DNA of 64,000 bases from Candidatus Rubrivivax defluviihabitans (lineage in GTDB: Bacteria; Pseudomonadota; Gammaproteobacteria; Burkholderiales; Burkholderiaceae_C): assembly GCA_016709385.1 (NCBI GenBank), contig JADJMW010000010.1:20645-84644 (forward strand). The letters run 5' to 3'. Each line of letters opens with the position of its first letter. Position 1 is the first letter of the stretch. Positions 46,771 through 57,024 of the stretch are shown piece after piece. The position numbers and the translations under genes were made by a program. Below the pieces are notes generated by a model. The model was not told where the DNA came from and did not search any database. It saw only the letters and a program-made list of their open reading frames with translations.

Positions 46771-48240
46771 ATGGCAAGCCCTGCCACACTGGCGCACCCC
46801 GCCGCCACGCCCCGGGAGACCGAGGGTGTCTACACCGACACTGCCGTACGCCTGTTCGCGCTGGCGGCCGTGCTCTGGGGTGTGGTGGGCATGCTCGTGG
46901 GGGTGATCATCGCCGCCCAGCTGACCTGGCCGCAGCTCAACTTCGGCATCCCCTGGCTCAGCTACGGCCGCTTGCGCCCGCTGCACACCAACGCCGTGAT
47001 CTTCGCCTTCGGCGGCAGCGTGCTCTTCGCCACGGCCTACCACGTGGTGCAGCGCACCTGCCAGACGCGGCTGTTCATGCCCGGGCTGGCGCTCTTCACC
47101 TTCTGGGCCTGGCAGATCGTCATCGTGTCGGCCGCCATCACGCTGCCGCTGGGCATGACGCAGGCCAAGGAATATGCCGAACTGGAGTGGCCGATCGACC
47201 TGCTGATCGCCGTCGTCTGGGTGAGTTACGCGATCGTCTTCTTCGGCACCATCGGCATCCGCAAGGTGCGCCACATCTACGTCGCGAACTGGTTCTTCGG
47301 CGCCTTCATCATCGCCGTGGCGCTGCTGCATATCGTCAACAGCGTGGCCATCCCGGCCAGCCTGACGAAGAGCTATTCGGCCTATGCCGGCGTGCAGGAC
47401 GCCATGATCCAGTGGTGGTACGGCCACAACGCGGTGGGCTTCTTCCTCACCGCCGGCTTCCTGGGGATCATGTACTACTACATCCCCAAGCAGGCCGAGC
47501 GCCCGGTGTACAGCTACCGGCTGTCCATCGTGCACTTCTGGGCGCTGATCTTCACCTACATGTGGGCCGGCCCGCACCACCTGCACTACACCGCGCTGCC
47601 CGACTGGGCGCAGAGCGTGGGCATGGTGTTCTCGCTGGTGCTGCTGGCACCGAGCTGGGGCGGCATGATCAACGGCATCATGACGCTCAGCGGTGCCTGG
47701 CACAAGCTGCGCGACGACCCGATCCTGAAGTTCCTCATCGTCAGCCTGTCGTTCTACGGCATGAGCACCTTCGAGGGGCCGATGATGTCGATCAAGACCG
47801 TCAACGCGCTCTCCCACTACACCGACTGGACGGTGGGCCACGTGCACAGCGGCGCCCTGGGCTGGGTCGGCCTGATCAGCATGGGCGCGCTGTACTACCT
47901 GATCCCGCGCCTGTTCGGCCGCCAGCAGATGTACAGCGTGAAGGCGATCGAGCTGCACTTCTGGATCGCCACCATCGGCATCGTGCTCTATATCGCCGCG
48001 ATGTGGATCGCCGGCGTCATGCAGGGCCTGATGTGGCGCGCGGTCAATCCCGACGGCACGCTGGTCTACAGCTTCGTGGAGAGCGTGAAGGCCACCTTCC
48101 CGTACTACGTGGTGCGGCTGGCCGGCGGACTGCTCTACCTCACCGGCATGCTGATCATGGCCTGGAACGTGGTCATGACGGTGAAGAGCGGCAAGGTCGC
48201 CACGGCACCCATCCCGGCTGTCGCCGCGGCACACGCCTGA
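46771..48240 (+). CDS. ccoN: Cytochrome cbb3 oxidase catalytic subunit CcoN
   Basis: A 489-residue haem-copper oxidase subunit with about twelve membrane helices. Haem b/b3 and CuB histidines are visible in LRPLHTNAVIF, YGHNAVGFFLTAGF, MWAGPHHLHYTALP and WTVGHVHSGALGW. It reduces oxygen at low concentrations. The ATG follows GAGGAG. Immediately upstream is ccoS; no FNR-type box was found in the 24-bp gap, so transcription may come from further up. Confidence 0.97.
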   Translation: MASPATLAHPAATPRETEGVYTDTAVRLFALAAVLWGVVGMLVGVIIAAQLTWPQLNFGIPWLSYGRLRPLHTNAVIFAFGGSVLFATAYHVVQRTCQTRLFMPGLALFTFWAWQIVIVSAAITLPLGMTQAKEYAELEWPIDLLIAVVWVSYAIVFFGTIGIRKVRHIYVANWFFGAFIIAVALLHIVNSVAIPASLTKSYSAYAGVQDAMIQWWYGHNAVGFFLTAGFLGIMYYYIPKQAERPVYSYRLSIVHFWALIFTYMWAGPHHLHYTALPDWAQSVGMVFSLVLLAPSWGGMINGIMTLSGAWHKLRDDPILKFLIVSLSFYGMSTFEGPMMSIKTVNALSHYTDWTVGHVHSGALGWVGLISMGALYYLIPRLFGRQQMYSVKAIELHFWIATIGIVLYIAAMWIAGVMQGLMWRAVNPDGTLVYSFVESVKATFPYYVVRLAGGLLYLTGMLIMAWNVVMTVKSGKVATAPIPAVAAAHA

Positions 48241-48262
48241 GCGCGCCGCAGGAGTTCAAGAC

Positions 48263-48886
48263 ATGGCCAACATGCACAAGCCCGCCTCCGGTCACGAGAA
48301 GATCGAGACCAGCAACTTCCTGATGATCGTGCTGATCCTGCTCGCGGTGGCCGTGGGCGGCATCGTCGAGATCGTGCCGCTGTTCTTCCAGCGCAGCACG
48401 ACGCAGCCGATCGAAGGCCTCAAGCCCTATACACCGCTGCAGCTGGCCGGCCGCGACATCTACGTGCGCGAAGGTTGCTACAACTGCCACTCGCAGATGG
48501 TGCGGCCGTTCCGCTCGGAGGCGCTGCGCTACGGGCAGCACTCGCTGGCCGGCGAATTCGTCTACGACCACCCCTTCCAGTGGGGCAGCAAGCGCACCGG
48601 CCCCGACCTGCACCGCGTGGGCGGCAAGTACAGCGACGAATGGCACAGCATCCACCTGAACAATCCGCGTGAGCTGGTGCCCGAGTCCAACATGCCGGCC
48701 TACCCGTGGCTGCTGGAGGCCACCGTCGACCCGGCCCAGATGGCCCCGCGCATGAAGGCACTGCGCACCGTGGGTGTGCCCTACAGCGACGAGGAGATCG
48801 CCAAGGCCGGCGAAGACGTCAAGGGCCGCACCGAGATGGATGCGCTGATCGCCTACCTGCAGGTGCTCGGCACCGCGCGCAAGTAG
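48263..48886 (+). CDS. ccoO: Cytochrome cbb3 oxidase monohaem subunit CcoO
   Basis: A 207-residue membrane-anchored cytochrome c. An N-terminal helix (FLMIVLILLAVAVGGIVEIV) is followed by the single haem motif C-Y-N-C-H and the family stretch SQMVRPFRSEALRYG. The axial Met is in ESNMPAYPWLL. It passes electrons from CcoP to CcoN. Confidence 0.97.
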   Translation: MANMHKPASGHEKIETSNFLMIVLILLAVAVGGIVEIVPLFFQRSTTQPIEGLKPYTPLQLAGRDIYVREGCYNCHSQMVRPFRSEALRYGQHSLAGEFVYDHPFQWGSKRTGPDLHRVGGKYSDEWHSIHLNNPRELVPESNMPAYPWLLEATVDPAQMAPRMKALRTVGVPYSDEEIAKAGEDVKGRTEMDALIAYLQVLGTARK

Positions 48887-48897
48887 GAGCCGCCGCC

Positions 48898-49095
48898 ATG
48901 GACGTGAATGTCATCCGCATCGCCGTCACGGTGTCCGGCCTGGTGCTGTTCATCGCGCTGGTTCTTCACACCTGGAGCCGCAGCCGCAAGGCCGAGCACG
49001 AAGCCGCGGCCATGCTGCCGTTCATCGGTGAAGCCGGTGAAGCCGGCGAAGTCGGCAAAGCGGGCAGCCCGGACCGTCAAGGAGAAACGAAGTGA
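48898..49095 (+). CDS. ccoQ: cbb3 oxidase small subunit CcoQ
   Basis: A 65-residue single-helix protein (VIRIAVTVSGLVLFIALVLH) with a charged C-terminus rich in EAGEAGE-like units. It lies between ccoO and ccoP and overlaps ccoP as GTGA. CcoQ proteins stabilise the oxidase under air. The Glu/Gly/Ala repeat tail at the end is longer than in many homologues. Confidence 0.88.
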   Translation: MDVNVIRIAVTVSGLVLFIALVLHTWSRSRKAEHEAAAMLPFIGEAGEAGEVGKAGSPDRQGETK

Positions 49096-50024
49096 GCGAT
49101 TTCGTGCACAGCGGCTGGGGCTGGTTCGTCGCCATCGCCACCGTCGTAAGCCTGGTCTTCTGCCTGGTGCTGTTGATCATCGCCAGCCGCCGCAAGGTGA
49201 TGGCGGCCGACAACTCCACCGGCCACGTCTGGGACGAGGACCTGAAGGAGATGAACAACCCGCTGCCGCGCTGGTGGATGTGGCTGTTCGTCATCACCGT
49301 CGTCTTCGCCGCCGTCTACCTGGCCTTGTACCCCGGACTCCCGTTCAACACCGGCACGGAACGATTCGGGGGGACACTTCGCTGGACCAGCGTCGGCCAG
49401 TTCGAGGCCGAGCAGGAGAAGGCGCGTGCCGCGCTGGTGCCTGTCTATGCGAAATACGCGGAGATGACGGCCGAGCAGCTGGCGCAGGAGCCCGTGGCGA
49501 TGGGCATCGGCCAGCGCCTGTACCTGAACAACTGCGCGCAGTGCCACGGCTCCGACGGCAAGGGCAGCACGGGCTTCCCCAACCTGGCCGACGGCGACTG
49601 GCTGGGCACCGGCACGCACGACTACGTGAAGACCGTGATCGTCGAGGGCCGCATGGGCGTGATGCCGCCGATGGCCGCCGCCGTGGGCAGCGGCGAGGAC
49701 GTGAAGAACGTGGCGCAATACGTGCTGAGCCTTTCGGGCAGCGCCCACGACAGCGTGGCGGCGCAGCTGGGCAAGGAAAAGTTCGCCGTCTGTGCCGCCT
49801 GCCACGGCGCCGACGGCAAGGGCAACCCCGCGCTCGGCGCGCCCAACCTCACCGACAAGATCTGGCTGCACGGCTGGGGTGAACAAGCCATCGTCAACAT
49901 GATCACGCAGGGCAAGAACAACGCCATGCCGGCGCAGGGCCGACTGCTCACGACCGAGCAGGTGCACGTGCTGGCTGCCTATGTGCTGAGCCTGTCGCAG
50001 ACCACGCGCGTGGCGGGCAACTGA
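49092..50024 (+). CDS. ccoP: Cytochrome cbb3 oxidase dihaem subunit CcoP
   Basis: A 310-residue protein: two N-terminal membrane helices, GHVWDEDLKEMNNPLPRWW (family hallmark), and two cytochrome c domains with C-A-Q-C-H and C-A-A-C-H motifs. It accepts electrons from soluble or membrane cytochromes. The GTG start overlaps the ccoQ stop. Confidence 0.96.
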   Translation: MSDFVHSGWGWFVAIATVVSLVFCLVLLIIASRRKVMAADNSTGHVWDEDLKEMNNPLPRWWMWLFVITVVFAAVYLALYPGLPFNTGTERFGGTLRWTSVGQFEAEQEKARAALVPVYAKYAEMTAEQLAQEPVAMGIGQRLYLNNCAQCHGSDGKGSTGFPNLADGDWLGTGTHDYVKTVIVEGRMGVMPPMAAAVGSGEDVKNVAQYVLSLSGSAHDSVAAQLGKEKFAVCAACHGADGKGNPALGAPNLTDKIWLHGWGEQAIVNMITQGKNNAMPAQGRLLTTEQVHVLAAYVLSLSQTTRVAGN

Positions 50025-50029
50025 CGCGC

Positions 50030-51502
<1,473 letters not shown>

Positions 51503-51548
51503 GAGCCACCGGACCACACCACGACTGCGCCCCTGAAAGGACTCCGCC

Positions 51549-51776
51549 ATGCCCTTGCCAGCCGCACCCGAACGCAATGATTCGACACCCTGGTGGCGCC
51601 TGCCCATCGTCTGGCTGGTGATCGGCGGCCCCACGCTGGTGGTGGTGGCGAGTTTCGTCACCCTGGGGCTGGCCTTGAGCCACCCCGACCCCGTGCTTTC
51701 GGCGCCGCCCGCTCTGAGCGCCTCGGAGATGCCGGCGGTCCAGGGGCGCAACCATGCCGCCACGCCGCGACCCTGA
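51549..51776 (+). CDS. FixH-like small membrane protein
   Basis: A 75-residue protein with one helix, PWWRLPIVWLVIGGPTLVVV, then SFVTLGLALSHPDPV. This is the short FixH/CcoH-like form seen after ccoG in Burkholderiales. It helps cbb3 assembly in other bacteria. Its ATG is preceded by AAAGGA. Confidence 0.8.
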   Translation: MPLPAAPERNDSTPWWRLPIVWLVIGGPTLVVVASFVTLGLALSHPDPVLSAPPALSASEMPAVQGRNHAATPRP

Positions 51777-51791
51777 GCCGACGCCTGCATC

Positions 51792-52055
51792 ATGAAGCAG
51801 CTCGCGCGCCGCGTCGCCACCATCGCCTGGCCTGCGTTCCTGGGCGCCGGCGCGCTGGAGATGGCGGTCTTCGCGTTCGTCGATCCGGCCACGCTCAGCC
51901 TGCCGGGCGGCAAGGCGCTGGACCTCGCGGCCACCACCGTCTATTCGGTGGCCTTCTTCCTGTTCTGGGCCGTGGCGGCGGTCGCCTGCGCGCTGACCTG
52001 GTTGCTGGCGCGCGGCGCCGAAGAGATCAACGCCCGTCCGGCAGCGGGCGGTTGA
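51792..52055 (+). CDS. Small two-helix membrane protein, unknown
   Basis: An 87-residue protein with two predicted membrane helices (WPAFLGAGALEMAVFAFV; VYSVAFFLFWAVAAVACALTW is at about residues 50-70). It follows the FixH-like gene by 15 bp and precedes the convergent fnr. I do not recognise a family function; its position suggests an oxidase-linked role. Confidence 0.7.
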   Translation: MKQLARRVATIAWPAFLGAGALEMAVFAFVDPATLSLPGGKALDLAATTVYSVAFFLFWAVAAVACALTWLLARGAEEINARPAAGG

Positions 52056-52091
52056 GGCCCGGGCGGGCCAGGGCGGGGGTTCTGGAACCGA

Positions 52092-52802
52092 TCAGCAGTT
52101 GCTGCCGTTGACGATCGCCTGCAGGGCGGCCTGGTTCAGGATCTCGATCTGGCGCTGGCGCACTTCCAGCAAACCTTCCTCCTGAAAACGCGAAAACGCC
52201 CGGCTCACCGTTTCCAGCTTGAGCCCGAGGAAGCTGCCGATTTCCTCGCGCGTCATGCGCAGGATGAGCGAGCTGCCCGAGAAGCCGCGCGCCCGCAGGC
52301 GTTGGGTCAGGTTCAGCAGGAACGCCGCCAGCCGCTCTTCGGCCCGCATGCTGCCCAGCAGCAGCATCACGCCGTGGTCGCGCACGATCTCGCGGCTCAT
52401 GATGCGGTGGAACTGGCGCTGCAGGTCGGACAGTTCGCGCGACAGGTCCTCGAGCTGGTGGTAGGGAATGACGCAGACGTTGGCATCTTCCAGCGCGATG
52501 GCGTCGCAGGTGTGGCGGTCGCTGCCGATGCCGTCCAGCCCCAGCAGTTCGCCGCCCATCTGGAAGCCGGTGACCTGGTCTCGCCCATCTTCGGAAGAGA
52601 CGCAGGTCTTGAAAAAGCCGGTGCGCACCGCGTACAGCGATGCGAAGGGGTCGCCGGCGCGGTACAGCGCGTCGCCGCGCACCACCGTGCGCCGGGTGGC
52701 CACGATGGCGTCCAGACGCTCCATCTGCTCCACCGACATGCCCACCGGCAGACACAGTTCGCGCAAGTTGCAGTTGCCGCAGGCCACCTTGAACGGTTCC
52801 AT
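52092..52802 (-). CDS. fnr: FNR/Anr-type oxygen-sensing transcriptional regulator
   Basis: A 236-residue Crp/Fnr protein with the oxygen-labile cluster cysteines C8, C11, C17 (CGNCNLREL-C) and the fourth in RHTCDAIAL. A cNMP-type domain and a helix-turn-helix follow, with recognition region TREEIGSFLGLKLETVSRAFSRFQEEGL; the E-x2-S-R pattern predicts binding to TTGAT-N4-ATCAA. ATG 52802 fits the family N-terminus; the longer frame is not needed. It diverges from hemN and converges with the cco cluster, both classic targets. Confidence 0.95.
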   Translation of the reverse strand: MEPFKVACGNCNLRELCLPVGMSVEQMERLDAIVATRRTVVRGDALYRAGDPFASLYAVRTGFFKTCVSSEDGRDQVTGFQMGGELLGLDGIGSDRHTCDAIALEDANVCVIPYHQLEDLSRELSDLQRQFHRIMSREIVRDHGVMLLLGSMRAEERLAAFLLNLTQRLRARGFSGSSLILRMTREEIGSFLGLKLETVSRAFSRFQEEGLLEVRQRQIEILNQAALQAIVNGSNC

Positions 52803-52944
52803 GCGGATGACGTACGCGGAAGTTTGGGTGGCTTTCTGCACGGTCCTGGTCTTTGGTTCCCTGACCGAGAGTATGGCCCAAGCGGCGCACGGTCCCACTT
52901 GGCCCTGAGGGCGATCCGCCCACTCCGGGCTGTCAGGGCCGCTC

Positions 52945-52958
52945 TTGCTTAAGATCAA
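52945..52958. promoter_or_regulatory. FNR-type box between fnr and hemN
   Basis: TTGCT-TAAG-ATCAA matches the FNR consensus with one mismatch. It lies 36 bp before the hemN ATG and 143 bp before fnr. For hemN a class II start point would fall right at the ATG, so the box may serve a leaderless hemN transcript, or fnr itself. Confidence 0.5.
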
Positions 52959-52993
52959 GGTTGCTTGTTTCCAGTTCGGCAGAGTAGCCCCCC

Positions 52994-54406
52994 ATGAATG
53001 CAGCCCCCACCGCGACCGCCGAGGCGACGCTGACCGATGCCCAGCTGCGCAGCCTCGACGTCCCGGGGCCACGCTACACCTCCTACCCCACCGCCGACCG
53101 CTTCGTGGAAGCCTTCGGGCCCGCCGAATACCGCCAGGCGCTGCGCCAGCGTGCCGAAGGTGCGGTCGTCGGCGGTGCGCCGCCGCTGTCGCTGTACGTG
53201 CACATCCCGTTCTGCGACTCGCTCTGCTACTACTGCGCCTGCAACAAGATCATCACCAAGCACCACGACCGCGCCGCGGGCTACCTGGAACTGCTGGCGC
53301 GCGAGATCGAACTGCACGTGCAGGAACTGGGGCGCGGGCAGGGGCTTTCGCAGCTGCACCTGGGCGGCGGCACGCCCACCTTCCTTTCCGACGAGGAACT
53401 CGCACAGCTCATGGGTCTGGTGCGCGGGGCGTTCCGCATCCTGCCGCAGTGCGAGGTCTCGATCGAGGTCGACCCGCGCACCGCCACCCGGCAGCGGCTG
53501 CGCCACCTGGCCGAGATCGGCTTCAACCGCGTCAGCTTCGGCGTGCAGGACTTCGACGCCGACGTGCAGTCCGCGGTGCACCGCGTACAGTCGTACGACA
53601 GCGTGCAGGAACTGGTGCACGAGGCGCGCGCGCTGAAGTTCGAGTCGATCAACGCCGACCTCATCTACGGCCTGCCCAGGCAGACGCCCGAGTCGTTCAG
53701 CCGCACCATCGCCCAGGTCTGCGCCTTGCGCCCCACGCGGATCGCGCTGTACGCCTACGCGCACCTGCCGCAGCGCTTCAAGCCGCAGCGGCGCATCGCC
53801 CCGGCCGAACTGCCCACCGGCGAGCAGCGCGTGCAGATGCTGGGCAATGCGCTGGCCGGCTTCGTTGCCAGCGGCTATGTCTATATCGGCATGGACCACT
53901 TCGCGCTGCCCGACGACGCGCTGGCGGTGGCCAAGCGGCAGGGCCGGCTGCACCGCAATTTCCAGGGCTACACCACGCAGCCCGACTGCGATCTCATCGG
54001 CCTGGGGGTGTCGGCCATCGGCCGAGTGGGCGCCACCTACAGCCAGAACGCCAAGACGCTGAGCGAATACGAAGACGCGCTGGCCCAGAACGAACTGCCC
54101 GTCGTGCGCGGACTGGCGCTGACGCGTGACGACCTGCTGCGGCGCAGCGTCATCATGGGGCTCATGTGCCAGGGTCGCGTGGAGTACGAATCGGTCGAAC
54201 TGGCGCACCTGATCGACTTTCGCGAAACGTTCGCCCCTGAGTTCGAGCGCCTCAAGCCGCTGGAAGAGATGGGTCTGGTGGAGGTCGGCCCCCAGGCCAT
54301 CCAGGTCACTGCCACGGGCTGGTATTTCGTGCGCGCGGTGGCGATGACCTTCGACCGTTACCTGCAGAGCGACAAGGTGCGCGAACGCTTCTCGCGCATC
54401 ATCTAG
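52994..54406 (+). CDS. hemN: Oxygen-independent coproporphyrinogen III dehydrogenase
   Basis: A 470-residue radical SAM enzyme. The cluster motif is C-D-S-L-C-Y-Y-C-A-C-N (CxxxCxxC), preceded by PRYTSYPTADRF and followed by HLGGGTPTFLS and YGLPRQTPESF. The C-terminal HemN domain ends near SDKVRERFSRII. It makes protoporphyrinogen IX precursor without oxygen, supplying haem for cbb3 oxidase. The next gene starts one base after its stop. Confidence 0.95.
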   Translation: MNAAPTATAEATLTDAQLRSLDVPGPRYTSYPTADRFVEAFGPAEYRQALRQRAEGAVVGGAPPLSLYVHIPFCDSLCYYCACNKIITKHHDRAAGYLELLAREIELHVQELGRGQGLSQLHLGGGTPTFLSDEELAQLMGLVRGAFRILPQCEVSIEVDPRTATRQRLRHLAEIGFNRVSFGVQDFDADVQSAVHRVQSYDSVQELVHEARALKFESINADLIYGLPRQTPESFSRTIAQVCALRPTRIALYAYAHLPQRFKPQRRIAPAELPTGEQRVQMLGNALAGFVASGYVYIGMDHFALPDDALAVAKRQGRLHRNFQGYTTQPDCDLIGLGVSAIGRVGATYSQNAKTLSEYEDALAQNELPVVRGLALTRDDLLRRSVIMGLMCQGRVEYESVELAHLIDFRETFAPEFERLKPLEEMGLVEVGPQAIQVTATGWYFVRAVAMTFDRYLQSDKVRERFSRII

Positions 54407-54407
54407 C

Positions 54408-55097
54408 GTGGACCCTGCGCTGATCGCCAGCGCCGCATTGCTCGGCCTGGCCGGCGCGCCGCATTGCACGGCCATGTGCGGCGCCCCTTGCGCCGCGGCC
54501 ATCGGCCGCCAGGGGGGCTGGACGCCCACGGCGGCGTTTCACCTGGCGCGCGTGGCCAGCTATGCGGTCGCCGGCGCCGTGGTGGCTTCGGCCGTGGGAG
54601 CGCTGGCCTGGCTGTCGCAGCTGAGTCCGGCGCTGCGGCCGCTGTGGACCGTGGTCCATGCCCTCGTCCTGGCACTGGGACTGTGGCTCCTTTGGACCGG
54701 CCGACAGCCGGGCTGGATGGCGTCGCTGGGCCGCGCCCCTGCGGTGGCCGCGCCCGCCGGCTGGCAGGCGGTGCGCGGACCGGCGCGTGCGGTGCTGGCC
54801 GGCGGGCTGTGGGTGGGCTGGCCTTGCGGGCTGCTGCAGGGTGCGTTGCTGGTGGCGTCGATGACCGGCGGCCCCGCATCTGGCGCCGCAGCGATGGCGG
54901 CCTTTGCCGTCGCGTCGTCGCCGGGGCTGCTGCTGGCGCCCTGGGCGTGGCAGAAGCTGTCCCGCCGTCGTGACGCCGCAGCGATCGAGCGCTGGGCCGT
55001 ACGGGCCGCGGGGCTGATGCTGGCCGCCGCTTCGGGCTGGGCGCTCACGCACGGCGTGTGGGATCGTTTCGCTGCGTTCTGTTCGCAGCTGTTCTGA
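54408..55097 (+). CDS. TauE/SafE-like (cytochrome biogenesis-type) membrane protein
   Basis: A 229-residue protein with six predicted helices of the UreH/sulfite-exporter-like transmembrane family. The N-terminal AALLGLAGAPHCTAMCGAPC carries the H-C-x2-M-C motif found in members linked to cbb3 oxidase and copper. A second motif, GWPCGLLQGALLVASM, follows in the later half. The GTG start is one base after the hemN stop. A role in copper or thiol handling for oxidase assembly is likely. Confidence 0.82.
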   Translation: MDPALIASAALLGLAGAPHCTAMCGAPCAAAIGRQGGWTPTAAFHLARVASYAVAGAVVASAVGALAWLSQLSPALRPLWTVVHALVLALGLWLLWTGRQPGWMASLGRAPAVAAPAGWQAVRGPARAVLAGGLWVGWPCGLLQGALLVASMTGGPASGAAAMAAFAVASSPGLLLAPWAWQKLSRRRDAAAIERWAVRAAGLMLAAASGWALTHGVWDRFAAFCSQLF

Positions 55098-55253
55098 GGC
55101 TGGCCCGCAACGGGCCGCTGCGAGCACCATGCTCGCGGCGAGCATCGTCGGTCGTCAGTCGCTTGACAGCGGGGGTGACTTAGAATTTCCGGCTTTCCCA
55201 ACCGACAAGACCAGCCGTCGCCGAGCAGGCCCGGGCAGGTGGAGACCAAAGCC

Positions 55254-56507
55254 ATGTATCAGCACATCAAGGTGCCCGCAGCCGGGCAGAAGATCACCGT
55301 CAACGCGGACTTCTCGCTCAACGTGCCCGACCAGCCGATCATTCCCTACATCGAGGGCGACGGCACCGGGATGGACATCACGCCGGTGATGCTCAAGGTG
55401 GTGGACGCGGCGGTGGCCAAGAGCTACGGCGGCAAGCGCAAGATCCACTGGATGGAGGTCTTTGCCGGCGAGAAGAGCACCAAGGTCTACGGCCCCGACG
55501 TCTGGCTGCCTGAAGAAACTCTGCATGCCGTGCGCGACTATGTCGTCAGCATCAAGGGCCCGCTCACCACACCGGTGGGCGGAGGCATCCGCAGCCTGAA
55601 CGTGGCACTGCGCCAGGAACTCGACCTCTACGTGTGCCTGCGCCCGATCCAGTATTTCAAGGGCGTGCCCAGCCCGGTGAAGGAACCCGAGAAGACCAAC
55701 ATGGTGATCTTCCGCGAGAACTCGGAAGACATCTACGCCGGCATCGAATTCGAGGCCGAGAGCGAGAAGGCGAAGAAGGTCATCAAGTTCCTGCAGGAGG
55801 AGATGGGGGTCAAGAAGATCCGCTTTCCCAACACCTCGGGCATCGGCATCAAGCCGGTCAGCCGCGAAGGCACCGAACGCCTTGTGCGCAAGGCCATCCA
55901 GTACGCCATCGACAACGACAAGCCCAGCGTGACCATCGTGCACAAGGGCAACATCATGAAGTTCACCGAAGGCGGCTTCCGCGACTGGAGCTATGCGCTG
56001 GCGCAGCGTGAATTCGGCGCCCAGCTCATCGACGGCGGCCCGTGGTGCAAGTTCAAGAATCCGAAGACCGGCAAGGACATCGTCGTCAAGGACTCCATCG
56101 CCGACGCTTTCCTGCAGCAGATTTTGCTGCGTCCGGCGGAGTACAGCGTGATCGCCACGCTCAACCTCAACGGCGACTATGTGTCTGACGCGCTGGCCGC
56201 ACAGGTGGGCGGCATCGGTATCGCGCCGGGGGCCAACCTGAGCGACAGCGTGGCCATGTTCGAGGCCACGCACGGCACGGCGCCGAAGTATGCCGGCAAG
56301 GACTACGTCAACCCGGGCTCGGAAATCCTGTCGGCCGAGATGATGCTGCGCCACATGGGCTGGACCGAGGCCGCCGACCTCATCATCAGCAGCATGGAGA
56401 AGTCGATCCTCAGCAAGAAGGTCACCTACGACTTCGCACGCCTGATGGAAGGCGCCACGCAGGTGTCGTGCTCGGGCTTCGGGCAGGTGATGATCGACCA
56501 CATGTGA
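55254..56507 (+). CDS. icd: Isocitrate dehydrogenase (NADP)
   Basis: A 417-residue enzyme. Substrate and regulatory-serine segment RENSEDIYAGIEFE, metal-binding VKDSIADAFLQQ, and FEATHGTAPKYAGKDYVNPG are typical of the E. coli-type NADP enzyme. ATG 55254 (site GGAG) matches homologues; GTG 55239 is an in-frame alternative. A strong terminator follows. Its last 21 coding bases (through the stop codon) and the next 27 bp are repeated 1.2 kb downstream, marking a likely integration site. Confidence 0.96.
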   Translation: MYQHIKVPAAGQKITVNADFSLNVPDQPIIPYIEGDGTGMDITPVMLKVVDAAVAKSYGGKRKIHWMEVFAGEKSTKVYGPDVWLPEETLHAVRDYVVSIKGPLTTPVGGGIRSLNVALRQELDLYVCLRPIQYFKGVPSPVKEPEKTNMVIFRENSEDIYAGIEFEAESEKAKKVIKFLQEEMGVKKIRFPNTSGIGIKPVSREGTERLVRKAIQYAIDNDKPSVTIVHKGNIMKFTEGGFRDWSYALAQREFGAQLIDGGPWCKFKNPKTGKDIVVKDSIADAFLQQILLRPAEYSVIATLNLNGDYVSDALAAQVGGIGIAPGANLSDSVAMFEATHGTAPKYAGKDYVNPGSEILSAEMMLRHMGWTEAADLIISSMEKSILSKKVTYDFARLMEGATQVSCSGFGQVMIDHM

Positions 56508-56534
56508 TCTCGTTCCACGGCGTCGCGTGACGCC
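56487..56534. repeat. icd 3'-end direct repeat, copy 1 (att-like)
   Basis: Contains the last 21 coding bases of icd, through the stop codon, and 27 bp beyond. It matches 57700-57747 over 48 bp with 46 identities, the first 38 perfect. The 3' end of icd is a known phage/island integration site in other bacteria. Confidence 0.75.
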
Positions 56535-56538
56535 TGTC

Positions 56539-56579
56539 AAGCCCCTGATTTTGTTGAAGAAATCAGGGGCTTCTGTTTT
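56539..56579 (+). terminator. Rho-independent terminator of icd
   Basis: A 13-bp perfect stem (AAGCCCCTGATTT and its complement at 56560-56572) with an 8-base loop, followed by TCTGTTTT. Confidence 0.9.
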
Positions 56580-56798
56580 CCTGTTCAGCAATGAACCCAA
56601 AGACAGCAGCTATGTTGTTCCCGCCAGCGCCGGCGGCGGGGTCGGCAGGCCGATCTGACCGACGACGCGCTGGCAGATGTAGGCCAGCAGGGTCGCCCAG
56701 CGGGTTGTCCGTGCACCCGTTGCACTCCTTGCCATGGACGATTGACAACGCCCATGTGTGCTCTTTACGATATCCAAAATCGTAAAGATTGAGTAAGC

Positions 56799-57024
56799 AT
56801 GTCGGAGCCCACCACTATTTCGAGCAAAGGCCAAGTCACTGTGCCGCGCGATGTTCGCGAGCGGCTTGGTCTGCAGGCCGGGGACAAGATCGCCTGGTCA
56901 ATGCTAAGCAACGGCACCATCGTCCTGCGGCCCAAGACGCGTCGTCTCCGCCGAATTGGTGGGCATCCTGACGCAGCCGGGGCAGCCAGGCGTTTCCGTA
57001 GACGAGATGCGCTTGCCTGAATGA
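56799..57024 (+). CDS. AbrB/SpoVT-type antitoxin (one apparent frameshift)
   Basis: The N-terminal swapped-hairpin DNA-binding domain is clear: TTISSKGQVTVPRDVRERLG, then GDKIAW and GTIVLRPKTRR. After that the frame shifts. One extra C at about 56947-56948 turns the expected LAELVGILTQPGQPGVSVDE into an Arg-rich tail. Removing it gives a 74-residue protein ending in TGA at 57024, which overlaps the toxin ATG (ATGA), the usual arrangement. It should neutralise and autoregulate the PIN toxin. Confidence 0.82.

Noticed and set aside
49021..49092. GAAGCCGG-like tandem units at the end of ccoQ as a CRISPR or VNTR
   Set aside because: Only three or four imperfect 9-bp coding units giving Glu-Ala-Gly repeats; no spacers and no array structure.
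56563..56748. A 61-codon minus-strand frame between icd and the antitoxin
   Set aside because: It overlaps the icd terminator, has no ribosome site and shows no family features.
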